Source: Caldilineaceae bacterium (GTDB lineage Bacteria > Chloroflexota > Anaerolineae > Caldilineales > Caldilineaceae). From it: 43,264 nt of DNA. A model generated the notes under the pieces. The model was not told the origin of the DNA. It searched no databases and saw only the letters and a program-made list of their open reading frames with translations. Within the stretch, counting starts at the first letter, position 1. The number at the start of each line of letters is the position of its first letter. Shown piece by piece: positions 24,677-33,352 of this stretch. Location: assembly GCA_019637645.1 (NCBI GenBank), contig JAHBVH010000071.1, positions 1-43,264 on the forward strand, in the 5' to 3' direction. The position numbers were made by a program, and so were the translations under genes.

Positions 24677-25284
24677 GGTATTTGTCCGCTCAGTTCTAAC
24701 TGAATGACAAAGGTCACCGTACCCGGTGCAACGGTGGTTGCGGGTGGGGCTGTGGCCGCCGTCGTTGGCGCTAATAAGGTCAGCGATTGGAGAGTCACAT
24801 TGGCAAAGAGGGGCATCGTACCGAGGGTACGTTCATAATCTACCACCACAATGTCATTAGCGGCTTGGCCGGTGAGTGTAATGCGATTTTCGACCTGGGT
24901 CAGCTTCGTAAAGGTGATGGTTGTTGGCGCATAACTGTTCAACGCGGCCATCACCGCTGGCCAGGGGATACTAGCAGGCGGGCGCGCCGCCTCCAGCTGT
25001 TCGGCCAGGAGTAGCGTCGTACTCAAAGTCGTCATCAAGGCTTGGGTTTCGGGGGCGGGGGTACTCATGCGTAACAGGGTATCTTGCGCAGCACCGAGGT
25101 TCGCTTCGGCGCGAGCAATGTCACGCTGGACACTGGCGGAAATGAGATAGAAGGCCAGCAAAAGGAGAAGAAGGCTAAAGCTAATCAGCCCAAGGACGAT
25201 CCCCTGGCGCAACAAACGGAGCCGATGGAGGGCGGCTTGTGGATCATCGGGGGGTACCGATTGGGGTGGCATCTCGAACGACAT
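24673..25284 (-). CDS. PilN-like fimbrial assembly protein
   Basis: The 203 residues have a short cytoplasmic tail, one membrane helix (about 26-50), a coiled-coil (about 52-98) and a compact C-terminal alpha/beta domain with ITLTGQAANDIVVVDYERTLGTMPLFANVTL. This is the layout of PilN, which pairs with PilO in the inner-membrane platform of type IV pili or type II secretion. The last 35 residues are Ala/Thr/Pro-rich and then end ELSGQIP. AAAGGTG lies seven bases before the ATG. It overlaps the PilO fusion gene by four bases. No pilM, pilB, pilC or pilQ gene is present in the window, so whether it serves a pilus here is open. Confidence 0.75.
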   Translation of the reverse strand: MSFEMPPQSVPPDDPQAALHRLRLLRQGIVLGLISFSLLLLLLAFYLISASVQRDIARAEANLGAAQDTLLRMSTPAPETQALMTTLSTTLLLAEQLEAARPPASIPWPAVMAALNSYAPTTITFTKLTQVENRITLTGQAANDIVVVDYERTLGTMPLFANVTLQSLTLLAPTTAATAPPATTVAPGTVTFVIQLELSGQIP

Positions 25285-25376
25285 CGGTCACCTTTGGCTG
25301 CTGGCTAGTTTGACTGGTGTTGACAAGGGTAAGTGATTCGCGATTCATAAGCTACGGAGCACGAATCACGGTCCCG

Positions 25377-25814
25377 CTACAACGCACAAGCAGCCTGTGC
25401 TTCTAGCCGTTCTTGTTCGGTAAGCAAAACCCAGCTTTCTACTTCGAGTTGGCCGCCATTATACTGGTTAGCGCTGACAATATCGGCACAGCGAAACCAG
25501 CTGTTGGCTGTTGCCACCAATTTACCACGGCCATCAAAGGTGTGTACCACATAAGCAATCCCATTGGCGGGCACCCCTTGCAGCACCATGACGGCGGCTT
25601 GGCCGGTTACAATGGGCGCAGCATAGACCGAACGGCCATTCACCAGCGCCGATTGCTGCGGTTGAACGGCCAATGCGGCCACCGACAGCGTCTTTCCTTG
25701 AACGGGCGGGCCTAGCAGTAAATTGACGAGGATGAGCATGCCACTCGTAATGGCCGCGACCCCGGCGACCGCCCACCCGAGGGCTAGGTTTGCCGACTTC
25801 TGTTGCGTCATCAT
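25377..25814 (-). CDS. Small membrane-anchored protein of unknown function upstream of the PilN/PilO pair
   Basis: I do not recognise this 145-residue protein. It has a hydrophobic segment at about 13-34 that can act as an uncleaved signal anchor, so residues 35-145 would face outward. The outer part contains LQGVPANGIAYVVHTFDGRGKLVATANSWFRCADIV, which looks like an alpha/beta fold, and two Cys near the end (about 109 and 143). Two ATG codons follow each other at the start; GAAGG precedes them. It lies 92 bases upstream of the PilN-like gene on the same strand, so it may belong to the same unit. Confidence 0.6.
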   Translation of the reverse strand: MMTQQKSANLALGWAVAGVAAITSGMLILVNLLLGPPVQGKTLSVAALAVQPQQSALVNGRSVYAAPIVTGQAAVMVLQGVPANGIAYVVHTFDGRGKLVATANSWFRCADIVSANQYNGGQLEVESWVLLTEQERLEAQAACAL

Positions 25815-26023
25815 CCTTCACTTTCCGCCGCCTGGATCATTTGCCGGATCCAGCTAACGGCCGATCTATCCGGCGGCTACCTGCAATTGGCCGATCTATC
25901 CTACCAGTAAGCCGAACTTAATTTTGCCATAGTTCTTCTGGATGATCAAGCCTGCGTCCAATAATAGAGAGGGATCGAATAAAATAACGAGTGTGAGACG
26001 CACGCGGGTTCCGAATGGCAAAC

Positions 26024-26767
26024 TCAAGCGGTGACTACCTGGTCTTCAGGCAAGCCACTGGCCTGTGCGAGATCCAGTTCTAGCTCGTTCAAAAAATGAT
26101 AGGCAGGCCACGGCCCTGAGGTAAGCAGGGCTAATTCCGGATACTGCTGGCGCAGTGAGGCAACCTTGGCGTGAAAACCAGCTACCGCCGTGGTGGGCAC
26201 CAAATAGGCGGCACTGAGCAGTAAGTGCTGTGTTTGGAGAATACTGAGCCGAATATCGACAGCGAGCGGGCGCAACGCTTGGTGCAGCTTTTGCGCCAAG
26301 CCTTCGGCTTGCCTATAGAGAATCTGTTCCGGTTTGCGCTGTCGTCCTCTCCGGCGTTGATAGGGCAGGCTTGTCCTTGGCGTGAGCGGTGGCTCCCACA
26401 ACACACGTAGCCCCATTTCGACGCGCCCCGTTACATGGTCTAAATTGGCTAACAGCGGCTGTTGGCGCGTGGCAAGCAGATCGGAGACGCTGGACAGATC
26501 CGCCAAGACCATCCCAAAACGCATGGGTAGGATCGGCGCTTGGTTCATCACCGCTTCCACCACTTGCTCGTAATGATGAAGCGCTTTAGGATCGGTATCA
26601 TGGGCAGGGAGCATGAGGGCTGGCTCCCATTTACTGATTACCGCCGCTAGGCCACCGCAGGTTACCCATTGAAGGGGTTGGTTATCAATGCCACGGGTAG
26701 GTACGGCTGGCATCGGCTGCATACTGGCCGATGCGTGGGTAATCGCATAGAGGTAGTAAGCGCTCAC
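26024..26767 (-). CDS. GvpL/GvpF-family gas vesicle protein homologue, isolated
   Basis: The 247 residues match the GvpL/GvpF family: an opening YYLYAITHA, then VVEAVMNQAPILPMRFGMVL (about 70-89), a middle helical region, and a closing TSGPWPAYHFLNEL. In gas vesicle clusters these proteins are minor shell or assembly components. Between the halves is a basic stretch QRRRGRQRKPEQ. The start is GTG with AAGGA about eight bases before it. No gvpA, gvpN or other gas vesicle gene is in the window, and flanking genes are unrelated, so either the main cluster is elsewhere or the protein has another role. Confidence 0.82.
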   Translation of the reverse strand: MSAYYLYAITHASASMQPMPAVPTRGIDNQPLQWVTCGGLAAVISKWEPALMLPAHDTDPKALHHYEQVVEAVMNQAPILPMRFGMVLADLSSVSDLLATRQQPLLANLDHVTGRVEMGLRVLWEPPLTPRTSLPYQRRRGRQRKPEQILYRQAEGLAQKLHQALRPLAVDIRLSILQTQHLLLSAAYLVPTTAVAGFHAKVASLRQQYPELALLTSGPWPAYHFLNELELDLAQASGLPEDQVVTA

Positions 26768-27151
26768 AGTGACTTTCCTTCATTTTGGTAGCTCAACCTA
26801 AGCTGTGCCTCCTCTCGTGGTAGAAGGACCCATCTTCCCTATCACCCCAGTGCAGAGGTGGTAGGTCACAACGTGAACTAGCTTGGAAAATAGCGCTATC
26901 TTCGATTTGGTCGTCATAGCTGGCTAGCGTAGGTTTTGCATCGGTGCGATATGCTACAATAGACTGCTTGTTCTGAAATGCAGTAGTACAAACAAGTTTA
27001 TCGTACAGGAAACTTACTATTTTGTAATCTGCGCAATGATCGATTCTTACGTAAGCCGACGCCGACAAACTCGTAGGCGTTCACCTACAGCGCATTTTAC
27101 TGGCACTCAACCGCAACGCGACGCCGAAACCCAAAGAAAGAAGTGAATTCC
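26768..27151. other. Intergenic region between divergent genes
   Basis: These 384 bases hold the upstream regions of the GvpL/F gene (minus) and the nucleotidyltransferase gene (plus). A 91-codon minus-strand frame within it (26793-27068) has no visible family resemblance and probably is chance. A small GTAGG/CCTAC stem occurs at 27073-27088. TACAAT at 26954-26959 resembles a -10 box but lacks a good -35 partner. Confidence 0.55.
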
Positions 27152-28543
27152 ATGGCATCGACAAAAATCCAGCATGCAATTATCTTGGCGGCAGGCTTGG
27201 GCCGCCGCTTCTGGCCCTATAGCACCGTGCGCCAAAAAGCGGCTTTCCCCATTGCCAATATTCCGGCAGTACGGCGCTTGGTCGATACGCTAACCGAGCT
27301 AGGCATTCACCAGATCCAAGTGGTGGTTGGTCACGGCGAAGCGAGTGTGCGCGCGGCCCTTCATGGTTGTGCCGCGCCAGTCACTTTTGTTCGGCAACCT
27401 GGGCTGACCGGGACCGCGAGCGCCGTCCTCGCCGCCGCGACCACGCTCACCGATGATTTTCTGGTTGTGGCCGGTGATGTAGTGACCGATCCGCAGAATA
27501 TTGCAACGCTGTTGCAACAGTTTGCTAGCGAGCAGCCCTTGGCCGCGGCCTTGATCCAGCCGTTGGGCAACGAGTCCCCTCACGACTGGCTAGGGGCCTA
27601 TCCACACGAGGGGCAATTACAAGGGGTTGAGGGCCATACACGTCGTGGCTGTCGCCATCGGCTTTGTGGGATCTACGCCTTTCGCGCGGCCGCGCTCCCC
27701 TACCTGCGCGACAACCCCGGCATGATGAGCCAAGTACCCGTGGGCGGGATGCCACCGGTGGAGGCCGAGATTGCCCAATCGCTGCAAATGATGATTGATG
27801 AAAAACAGCCGGTGAACGCGGTAGAGACGGTAGGCTACCATATCGACTTGGATAAGCCCTGGCATATCGACCTCGCCAATGAGACGGTGATCAACGCCAT
27901 GCACAGCCAATTGACCGAATCTGTCATTCCGGCCAGTGCGCGCATCCACGATGGGGCCGAGCTTCATGGCCGCGTGGTGCTGGGCGAAGGGTGCGAAATC
28001 GGCAATCGGGTGGTGATCCGGGGCGATCTCTGGCTAGGCGACCAAAGCCGTGTCACCAATGGGGCCATTTTGGAAGGCCACACGGTCATTGGCAAGCAGA
28101 CCATTGTCCAGAACTACTGCCAGATCGGCAGCCATACGACCCTTGGCAATCGCAGCCACTATGGTCACGGGGCAGAGTTTAGCGGGGTGGCGCTGGACAC
28201 GGTATATTGTTATCACTATATGGAGATCTGGGGCGTGGTGGGCCAAGCAGTGGACTTTGGCGCGGCGACGGTCTGTGGCAATTTACGCTTTGATGATCGA
28301 GAGACCACTTGGCGGATCAATGGACGGCCCGAAACCCCCACCCAAGCCGCCAACGCCGCCTACTTTGGCGACTTCTGCCGCACTGGTGTCAACGCCATCA
28401 TTATGCCAGGGCGACGCATCGGGGTCTACAGCGTGGTTGGCCCCGGCGTCGTCCTCTATGATGACCTGCCCGATCGCACCATGGTGACCGTCAAGCAGGA
28501 GTTGGTCACACGCCCCTGGGGGCCAGAACGGTATGGGTGGTGA
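27152..28543 (+). CDS. Sugar-phosphate nucleotidyltransferase with left-handed beta-helix domain (GlmU-like)
   Basis: From the ATG at 27152 the protein has 463 residues; a GTG at 27143 would add three. The N-terminal nucleotidyltransferase domain has AIILAAGLGRRFWPYS and RQKAAFPIANIP, the sugar-nucleotide synthase signature with its Lys, and later FLVVAGDVVTD. From about residue 260 to 440 there are hexapeptide repeats (for example GAELHGRVVLGEGCEIGNRV), which fold as a left-handed beta-helix. The two-domain layout resembles GlmU and mannose/glucose-1-phosphate nucleotidyltransferases, so it probably makes a nucleotide sugar in the cytoplasm. Acetyltransferase function is uncertain. The end is convergent with the adaptor gene, with only 15 bases between stops. 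Confidence 0.87.
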   Translation: MASTKIQHAIILAAGLGRRFWPYSTVRQKAAFPIANIPAVRRLVDTLTELGIHQIQVVVGHGEASVRAALHGCAAPVTFVRQPGLTGTASAVLAAATTLTDDFLVVAGDVVTDPQNIATLLQQFASEQPLAAALIQPLGNESPHDWLGAYPHEGQLQGVEGHTRRGCRHRLCGIYAFRAAALPYLRDNPGMMSQVPVGGMPPVEAEIAQSLQMMIDEKQPVNAVETVGYHIDLDKPWHIDLANETVINAMHSQLTESVIPASARIHDGAELHGRVVLGEGCEIGNRVVIRGDLWLGDQSRVTNGAILEGHTVIGKQTIVQNYCQIGSHTTLGNRSHYGHGAEFSGVALDTVYCYHYMEIWGVVGQAVDFGAATVCGNLRFDDRETTWRINGRPETPTQAANAAYFGDFCRTGVNAIIMPGRRIGVYSVVGPGVVLYDDLPDRTMVTVKQELVTRPWGPERYGW

Positions 28544-28558
28544 GGCGCAGAGCGTTCC

Positions 28559-29878
28559 TTATTCCATTGCGTTGAGTGTGGCCACTGCCGTCATATTCCA
28601 GCGGAGGCGCGGGTCGGTGGTTTGGGGGGTGATGATGACCGTGTAGGTAATATCACCCTGTCTGTTTTCCCCGAGCGGCTTGATCCGCGTGACTACGCCC
28701 GCTAGCTCGACTTCGGGCAGGGCATCCAGTGTAATCGAAACCGCCTGCCCCGCGGTAACATTCACCACGCTCAGTTCGGTCAAGTCTTCGGTGTGAATTT
28801 CCCAAGCCGTCAGATCTGCCAGTTGCAACACGGGCGTCCCCGCGGTCACTTGTTCGCCGACCTTGAGATTGAGTGACGCGATCACGCCGGTAAAGGGGGC
28901 GCGCAATTCGGTCTCGGCCAAGGCCAGTTGCTCCTGCATCAGCGCGGTTTCGGCTTCCATCACCTGAGCCTGCGCCGCGGCGATAGCTTCTAAACGGGCT
29001 CCAGCTTGGAGTTGGGCAAGTTGGGCCTCGGCTCGGCGGACTTCGGCTTGTGCGCTACGAATGTCGCTGGCCGTCCCCGGTGATTGGAGGCGATCTAGCT
29101 CAGCACGGGCACGCTGCACGCGGGCGCGGGCATCGGCAATCTCATCCGCATCGGCACCCGCGGCCAACACGTCGTAGCGTGCTTGGGCGGCCTCGTAGCG
29201 GTTGGTCGCCCGCTGCATCGCTGCCGATTCGGGGAGCGCGCCGAGATCATTGCGCCATTTGACGGCATTATAGGCCGAGCGCGCCTGATTGAGTTCGGCC
29301 TGGGCATCGGCCAAATCGGCGCGGGCGTTGATCAATTCGCCGTCTTTGGGGCCATTGAGTAGCTCCTGGAGCGTGGTCTGCGCTGCGCTCAATTCGGCTT
29401 GGCCAGCGGCAACATCTGCTTGGCGGACATCTTGGGTGAGTTTTGCCAACTGGGCCTGGGCAATATCGACCGCGGCTTCGGCTGCCAACACTTCCGCGGG
29501 CAACGGCCCAGCTGTGAGTTGGGCCAGGGCCGCCTGGGCATTTGCTAACCGAGCCTGGGCTTGGGCAATTGCCACAACTTGACGCTTGTTTTCCAACTGT
29601 GCAATAACTGCACCGGCGGCCACTGTATCGCCCTCAGCCACCAGCACTGCGGCCACAATCCCACCCATCGCCAAACTCAAATTGGCCGACTGCTTGGGTA
29701 GTATGACCGCCTCCGCCACAATCTGGCTAGGGGCACGCACGGCGGGTAGGGTCGGTTCCGGCGTGGGTGTAGCCACCGCCGCCATCTCTGCTGGCAGCAG
29801 CCCTTGACTATTCATATAATAATATGCGCCGCTTCCCACTACCAGCAGCACAATCCCAATCAATAACCATCTTCGCAT
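28559..29878 (-). CDS. HlyD/MacA-type adaptor (membrane fusion protein) of an ABC exporter
   Basis: The ATG at 29878 gives 439 residues. An ATG seven codons earlier (29899) lacks a ribosome binding site, while AAGGA precedes the second. A signal anchor (residues 3-20) is followed by Pro-rich sequence, a lipoyl half-motif (GGIVAAVLVAEGDTVAAGAVIAQL), a long Ala/Gln/Glu-rich coiled coil (about 95-320), the second lipoyl half (LRAPFTGVIASLNLKVGEQVTAGTPVLQL) and a beta-barrel region. This is the standard order of membrane fusion proteins. It follows a duplicated FtsX permease on the same strand, separated by a 14-base tandem array. No TolC-like channel is visible; monoderm relatives often work without one. 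Confidence 0.9.
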   Translation of the reverse strand: MRRWLLIGIVLLVVGSGAYYYMNSQGLLPAEMAAVATPTPEPTLPAVRAPSQIVAEAVILPKQSANLSLAMGGIVAAVLVAEGDTVAAGAVIAQLENKRQVVAIAQAQARLANAQAALAQLTAGPLPAEVLAAEAAVDIAQAQLAKLTQDVRQADVAAGQAELSAAQTTLQELLNGPKDGELINARADLADAQAELNQARSAYNAVKWRNDLGALPESAAMQRATNRYEAAQARYDVLAAGADADEIADARARVQRARAELDRLQSPGTASDIRSAQAEVRRAEAQLAQLQAGARLEAIAAAQAQVMEAETALMQEQLALAETELRAPFTGVIASLNLKVGEQVTAGTPVLQLADLTAWEIHTEDLTELSVVNVTAGQAVSITLDALPEVELAGVVTRIKPLGENRQGDITYTVIITPQTTDPRLRWNMTAVATLNAME

Positions 29879-29904
29879 ACCTAGTGATTCCTTATCCATT
29901 AGGA

Positions 29905-29981
29905 CTTTGTCATTGGTCCTTTGTCATTGGTCCTTTGTCATTGGTCATTGGTCCTTTGTCATTGGTCCTTTGTCATTGGTT
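29905..29981. repeat. 14-base tandem repeat (unit CTTTGTCATTGGTC)
   Basis: Exact units lie at 29905-29918, 29919-29932, 29933-29946 and 29954-29967, with a half unit ATTGGTC between the third and fourth. A fifth with one change in its last base lies at 29968-29981. It fills the spacer between the permease stop and the adaptor start on the minus strand, so copy-number changes could alter spacing. Confidence 0.93.
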
Positions 29982-30054
29982 ATTAGCCATTGATTATTGA
30001 TTATTCATTAGATCCTTTATCATTGATCTCTCGGCTGCGCCCCGCTGTCTTCGG

Positions 30055-32442
30055 CTATTCATAGGCCAAGACTTCGCGCACGGTGATGCGGGAGGCGCTA
30101 CGGGCCGGCAGCAAACTAGCCACGGTCGCGATCAATAAGATAACGATAAGCCATAGCGCAGCGCCTCCCGTCGAAAACCGAAAACTAAGCGCGGCCTGGA
30201 TAAAGCCGATCCCGACGGCATCACTGAGGAGCTTGCTCAGCGGCAAGGCAAGGAGCACCCCCATACCCCAGCTCAGCGCACCGATTACGAGCCCTTCGAC
30301 GATCACAATCGCCAGGATCGAGCGGTTGCTTGCGCCAATGGCACGCATGACCCCGATCTCGCGTCGCCGTTCGAGGACATTGATACTCATGGTCCCCATG
30401 AGCCCCAGCCCGCCAACCACCGCCAACAGCAGCGCCATAAAACTGAGAATCACAATGATGACATTAAATTGGGTGACGACTTGTTGGCGAATAAACGCAA
30501 TTGTCTCGGTCCCATTGACGTTGATCCCACTCTGCTTAAAATGTTCCTCCAGCGACTTGGCGACTTGTTCCTGAAAGGCCGCATCATGTTGGGTGGTGAT
30601 CACCTGAAGCGAACTGGCGCGGCCCACCGTTCGTGTCACTTGAGCAAAGTAGGGGTAGTTGGCGTAGACGAAAGGCCCGGAAAGCACGCCCCGCACCACC
30701 CCAACAATGGTCCACGTCTCTTTACGCCCATCGATATTGAGGACGAGCGTCTCCCCGACCGCCAGGTCTGGTTCGTTTTTAATCACCTCGGTATTGATCA
30801 CGAGCGCGTTCTCGTCGGCGGGAAGAAGCCAACGGCCCGTCAATAAGGTGGGCCGAATCATCTGTGAATTGGGCTGCGGGGCTATGATCAAGATTTCGGA
30901 GCCATCGATCGCGCCGGGGCGAATCCGCCGCGAACCCCAAAATCCCCAACTTTCGGCGGCAGTCACGCCGGGGACGGCCAACGCTGTGCGCTCTAGATGA
31001 TCGGCGCGGTAGGGACGGCTGAGATTAACCCCAATATCATAATTCCAATAGCTCAGCGCGTCATCCAACGTGAGCAATAAAGAGGCACGCACACTAAAAA
31101 CACTAATGAAAATGGCACTGGCAAGCGTCAGGGTGGTCAGGGTAAGGATGAGCCGCCCTTTTTGGCGGAAGGTGTTGCGCAGCGAAATCAACAGTGGTCG
31201 CGAGAGCCCACGCACCTTTTCTAGCAAGCGATCCAGCCAACTCTGCCCAAAGTGGCCACGGCCCAAGCCATAGTCACTGATGGCTTCGCGCACCGTAATC
31301 CGTGTGCCACGCAGAATGGGATAGAGCGCCGCCAACAGAGGAACGAGCAACCCGACCGCGATCTCTAAGGCCAATACGGGCAACGGAATGCCGGTGGTCA
31401 AGATGTCGAAATTCATCAATCCGGCCATAAACCCAGTGTTGGCGCGCTGACCAAGCCAACCAATCGGCACCGCGACCACCAACGCCAGCAGACCAAAGAC
31501 CAGCGTTGTCACTAGATACATGCCCACAATTTGGCCCTGACGTGCGCCAATCGTCTTCATCACCCCGATCTGGCGCGTCTGTTGGGCGAGGATGGCAGAG
31601 ATAATATTCACCACCAGAAACGAGCTGAGCAGTAGCGACATCACACCAAGCACGCCAAAGATGAGCAGCATGGGGGTCAAAAATTGCTCGAACTCATGCT
31701 TGCCCGGTTCAGGAACATAGGACCAATAGACGGCGTAGCCCCCTTTTTCTAAGCGCTTCTGGACCGCGTCCACCACCTGTTGGATATGTTCCTTATTATC
31801 AGCCTGCTCAGTCACGGTAAGATAAAGATCCGTAAAGGTGCGCGGCCAGCCCAACCAAGTGAGGGTATCGAGGGTAATATAACCATTCACTGAACCGGTA
31901 AACTGGGAAGAGATTTGCGTCAGATCATGAACAAGCCCAGCAATCCGAAGTGGGCGCTCCCCTCCTTCTGGCAGCTTAACCGTAATGATATCACCCACTT
32001 GGGCATTGAGCAGCGCCAACGAAGAACGCTCGATCAACAGTTCCCGTTTGGGAGGCGGCCAAGCACCCGCCAGCGGCCAGACCTTGTTGATCTGCATGCC
32101 GTTGTAGTCATCAATGGCGCGTAGACTTAAGCTCTGCCATTGCTCTGGCCCCACTTGTACTTGGACACCCACTTGTCGGCGGCCCTCGGCTTCAGCCACT
32201 TCGGGCATGCGGCGCACACTCTGCACCAATTCGTCGTTGAAGTCGGACAAGGCCAGATAGCCATGCATGGGGTTGATCTGGGTATAGGCCGTGGGTAGAT
32301 CATGGGACATGACGATGTGCGAACCTGTGACCATACCAATAGCCGCCACACCAACCGCAATGGAGAGCACCACCAGGGTTGTTCGTGTCTTATTCCCAAT
32401 CACATCGCGCAGCACTTTCCGCCAGCGCGGACTAATTTGCAT
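30055..32442 (-). CDS. Duplicated FtsX/MacB-type ABC transporter permease
   Basis: The start is the ATG at 32442, which gives 795 residues, since AGGAG lies six bases upstream; a longer frame to 32556 would overlap the ATPase gene. The N-terminal helix (20-38) leads to a periplasmic-core-like domain (about 45-250). The first FtsX domain is at about 255-380 with QTRQIGVMKTIGARQGQI. A second MacB-like half starts near residue 425 (helix LILTLTTLTLASAIFISVF), with its FtsX domain in the last 130 residues (RRREIGVMRAIGASNRSI). Each half thus carries the E/Q-I-G-V-M-K/R-x-I-G-A motif that contacts the ATPase. With the upstream ATPase and the downstream adaptor, it forms a complete exporter whose substrate is unknown. 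Confidence 0.92.
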   Translation of the reverse strand: MQISPRWRKVLRDVIGNKTRTTLVVLSIAVGVAAIGMVTGSHIVMSHDLPTAYTQINPMHGYLALSDFNDELVQSVRRMPEVAEAEGRRQVGVQVQVGPEQWQSLSLRAIDDYNGMQINKVWPLAGAWPPPKRELLIERSSLALLNAQVGDIITVKLPEGGERPLRIAGLVHDLTQISSQFTGSVNGYITLDTLTWLGWPRTFTDLYLTVTEQADNKEHIQQVVDAVQKRLEKGGYAVYWSYVPEPGKHEFEQFLTPMLLIFGVLGVMSLLLSSFLVVNIISAILAQQTRQIGVMKTIGARQGQIVGMYLVTTLVFGLLALVVAVPIGWLGQRANTGFMAGLMNFDILTTGIPLPVLALEIAVGLLVPLLAALYPILRGTRITVREAISDYGLGRGHFGQSWLDRLLEKVRGLSRPLLISLRNTFRQKGRLILTLTTLTLASAIFISVFSVRASLLLTLDDALSYWNYDIGVNLSRPYRADHLERTALAVPGVTAAESWGFWGSRRIRPGAIDGSEILIIAPQPNSQMIRPTLLTGRWLLPADENALVINTEVIKNEPDLAVGETLVLNIDGRKETWTIVGVVRGVLSGPFVYANYPYFAQVTRTVGRASSLQVITTQHDAAFQEQVAKSLEEHFKQSGINVNGTETIAFIRQQVVTQFNVIIVILSFMALLLAVVGGLGLMGTMSINVLERRREIGVMRAIGASNRSILAIVIVEGLVIGALSWGMGVLLALPLSKLLSDAVGIGFIQAALSFRFSTGGAALWLIVILLIATVASLLPARSASRITVREVLAYE

Positions 32443-32445
32443 GGC

Positions 32446-32453
32446 TTTCTCCT
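32446..32453 (-). promoter_or_regulatory. Ribosome binding site that decides the permease start
   Basis: On the minus strand AGGAGAAAGCC precedes the ATG at 32442, placing AGGAG six bases away. This selects MQISPRW as the N-terminus and excludes the in-frame codons further upstream, which lie in the end of the ATPase gene. Confidence 0.8.
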
Positions 32454-32470
32454 GTGTGGATGAAGAAAAG

Positions 32471-32508
32471 CAGTGGGACAGTAAGTCAGTTATCTCACTG
32501 TCCCACTG
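32471..32508. repeat. Inverted repeat overlapping the ATPase stop codon
   Basis: CAGTGGGACAGT (32471-32482) and ACTGTCCCACTG (32497-32508) form a 12-base-pair stem with a 14-base loop. The right arm lies in the last codons of the ATPase gene and the left arm in the 52-base spacer before the permease. It may modulate the ratio of the two products or be a repeat copy. No T run follows on the minus strand. Confidence 0.75.
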
Positions 32509-33274
32509 TCTCACTGCTTTGGGTGCGCGTATCCTTGACAATCGCGCCATCGGCAATCGTCACGGTCCGAGTGACACGGTGCGCCAGATCATCGTCATGA
32601 GTGACCATGAGAATGGTCTTGCCGCCTTCGACTAGGGTCATAAATAGGTGGAAGACTGCGTCCGCCGTGCGCGAATCGAGGTTGCCGGTTGGTTCGTCGG
32701 CGACAATGATCGGTGGATCATTGGCTAGGGCGCGGGCAATGGCCACCCGCTGCTGCTGACCGCCCGAAATGGCCGACGGCAGTTTGTGGGCGTGCTCGGT
32801 CATCTCCACCTGAGCCAGCAGATGGATGGCGCGCGCATAGCGTTCCTGGCTTGGGTAGGTATCGCAAAAGTCCATGGGGAGCATCACATTTTCCACGACG
32901 GTGAGCGTGGGCAACAGTTGAAAAAATTGGAAGACAACCCCAATTTGGCGGCCACGCCATTGGGCAATCGCATTTTCGTTGAGCTGATGCACGGCAGTGT
33001 CGCCTACCAGGATCTCTCCTTCGGTGGGTTGATCGATCCCGGTGATCATGTTGATCAGGGTCGATTTACCGCTGCCCGACTTGCCGACCACAGCCACAAA
33101 TTCGTGGGGATCGATCTGTAAATCCACTTGGCGCAACGCCACAAACTCACCTGCGGCGGTTGCATAGCGTTTACCAATACCGCGCAATTCGATCAGGTGT
33201 TCGTTGCCGTGCTGATAGCGCCCATTTTTATCCAGTTGCTTGGGATTGCGCCGCCCCCAGAGTCGTTGGAACAT
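32495..33274 (-). CDS. ABC transporter ATP-binding protein, LolD/MacB type
   Basis: The 259 residues contain Walker [10 protein letters not shown] (64-72), the Q-loop region [18 protein letters not shown], the signature ISGGQQQ (169-175), Walker B IIVADEP (189-195) with its Glu, the D-loop TGNLD and switch His226. The pattern is that of the LolD/MacB/FtsE group, which powers FtsX-type permeases. An N-terminal extension of about 25 residues is basic and polar. AAGGAG eight bases before the ATG supports the start. The gene lies between a Nudix regulator and the permease and is probably co-transcribed with the permease and adaptor. Confidence 0.95.
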   Translation of the reverse strand: MFQRLWGRRNPKQLDKNGRYQHGNEHLIELRGIGKRYATAAGEFVALRQVDLQIDPHEFVAVVGKSGSGKSTLINMITGIDQPTEGEILVGDTAVHQLNENAIAQWRGRQIGVVFQFFQLLPTLTVVENVMLPMDFCDTYPSQERYARAIHLLAQVEMTEHAHKLPSAISGGQQQRVAIARALANDPPIIVADEPTGNLDSRTADAVFHLFMTLVEGGKTILMVTHDDDLAHRVTRTVTIADGAIVKDTRTQSSETVGQ

Positions 33275-33352
33275 GGAATTCTCTCCTTCCCCAAACTATA
33301 CGGAGAAAAGTGGGAAAGGTTGCGCACGCCAGCGGGGTAGCTTGGGGAATAG

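Noticed and set aside
25333..25369. Inverted repeat GTGATTCG/CGAATCAC after the PilN start
   Set aside because: Stem of only eight base pairs around a long loop with no T run; could occur by chance.
26024..26767. A gas vesicle gene cluster
   Set aside because: Only one GvpL/F-family gene is present; no gvpA or other gvp gene is seen on either side.
26793..27068. 91-codon minus-strand frame between the GvpL/F and nucleotidyltransferase genes
   Set aside because: Low-complexity-free but resembles nothing I know, lies in a shared upstream region and lacks a convincing ribosome binding site.
32443..32556. Upstream extension of the FtsX permease to 32556
   Set aside because: It would overlap the ATPase gene; the ATG at 32442 has AGGAG at ideal distance.
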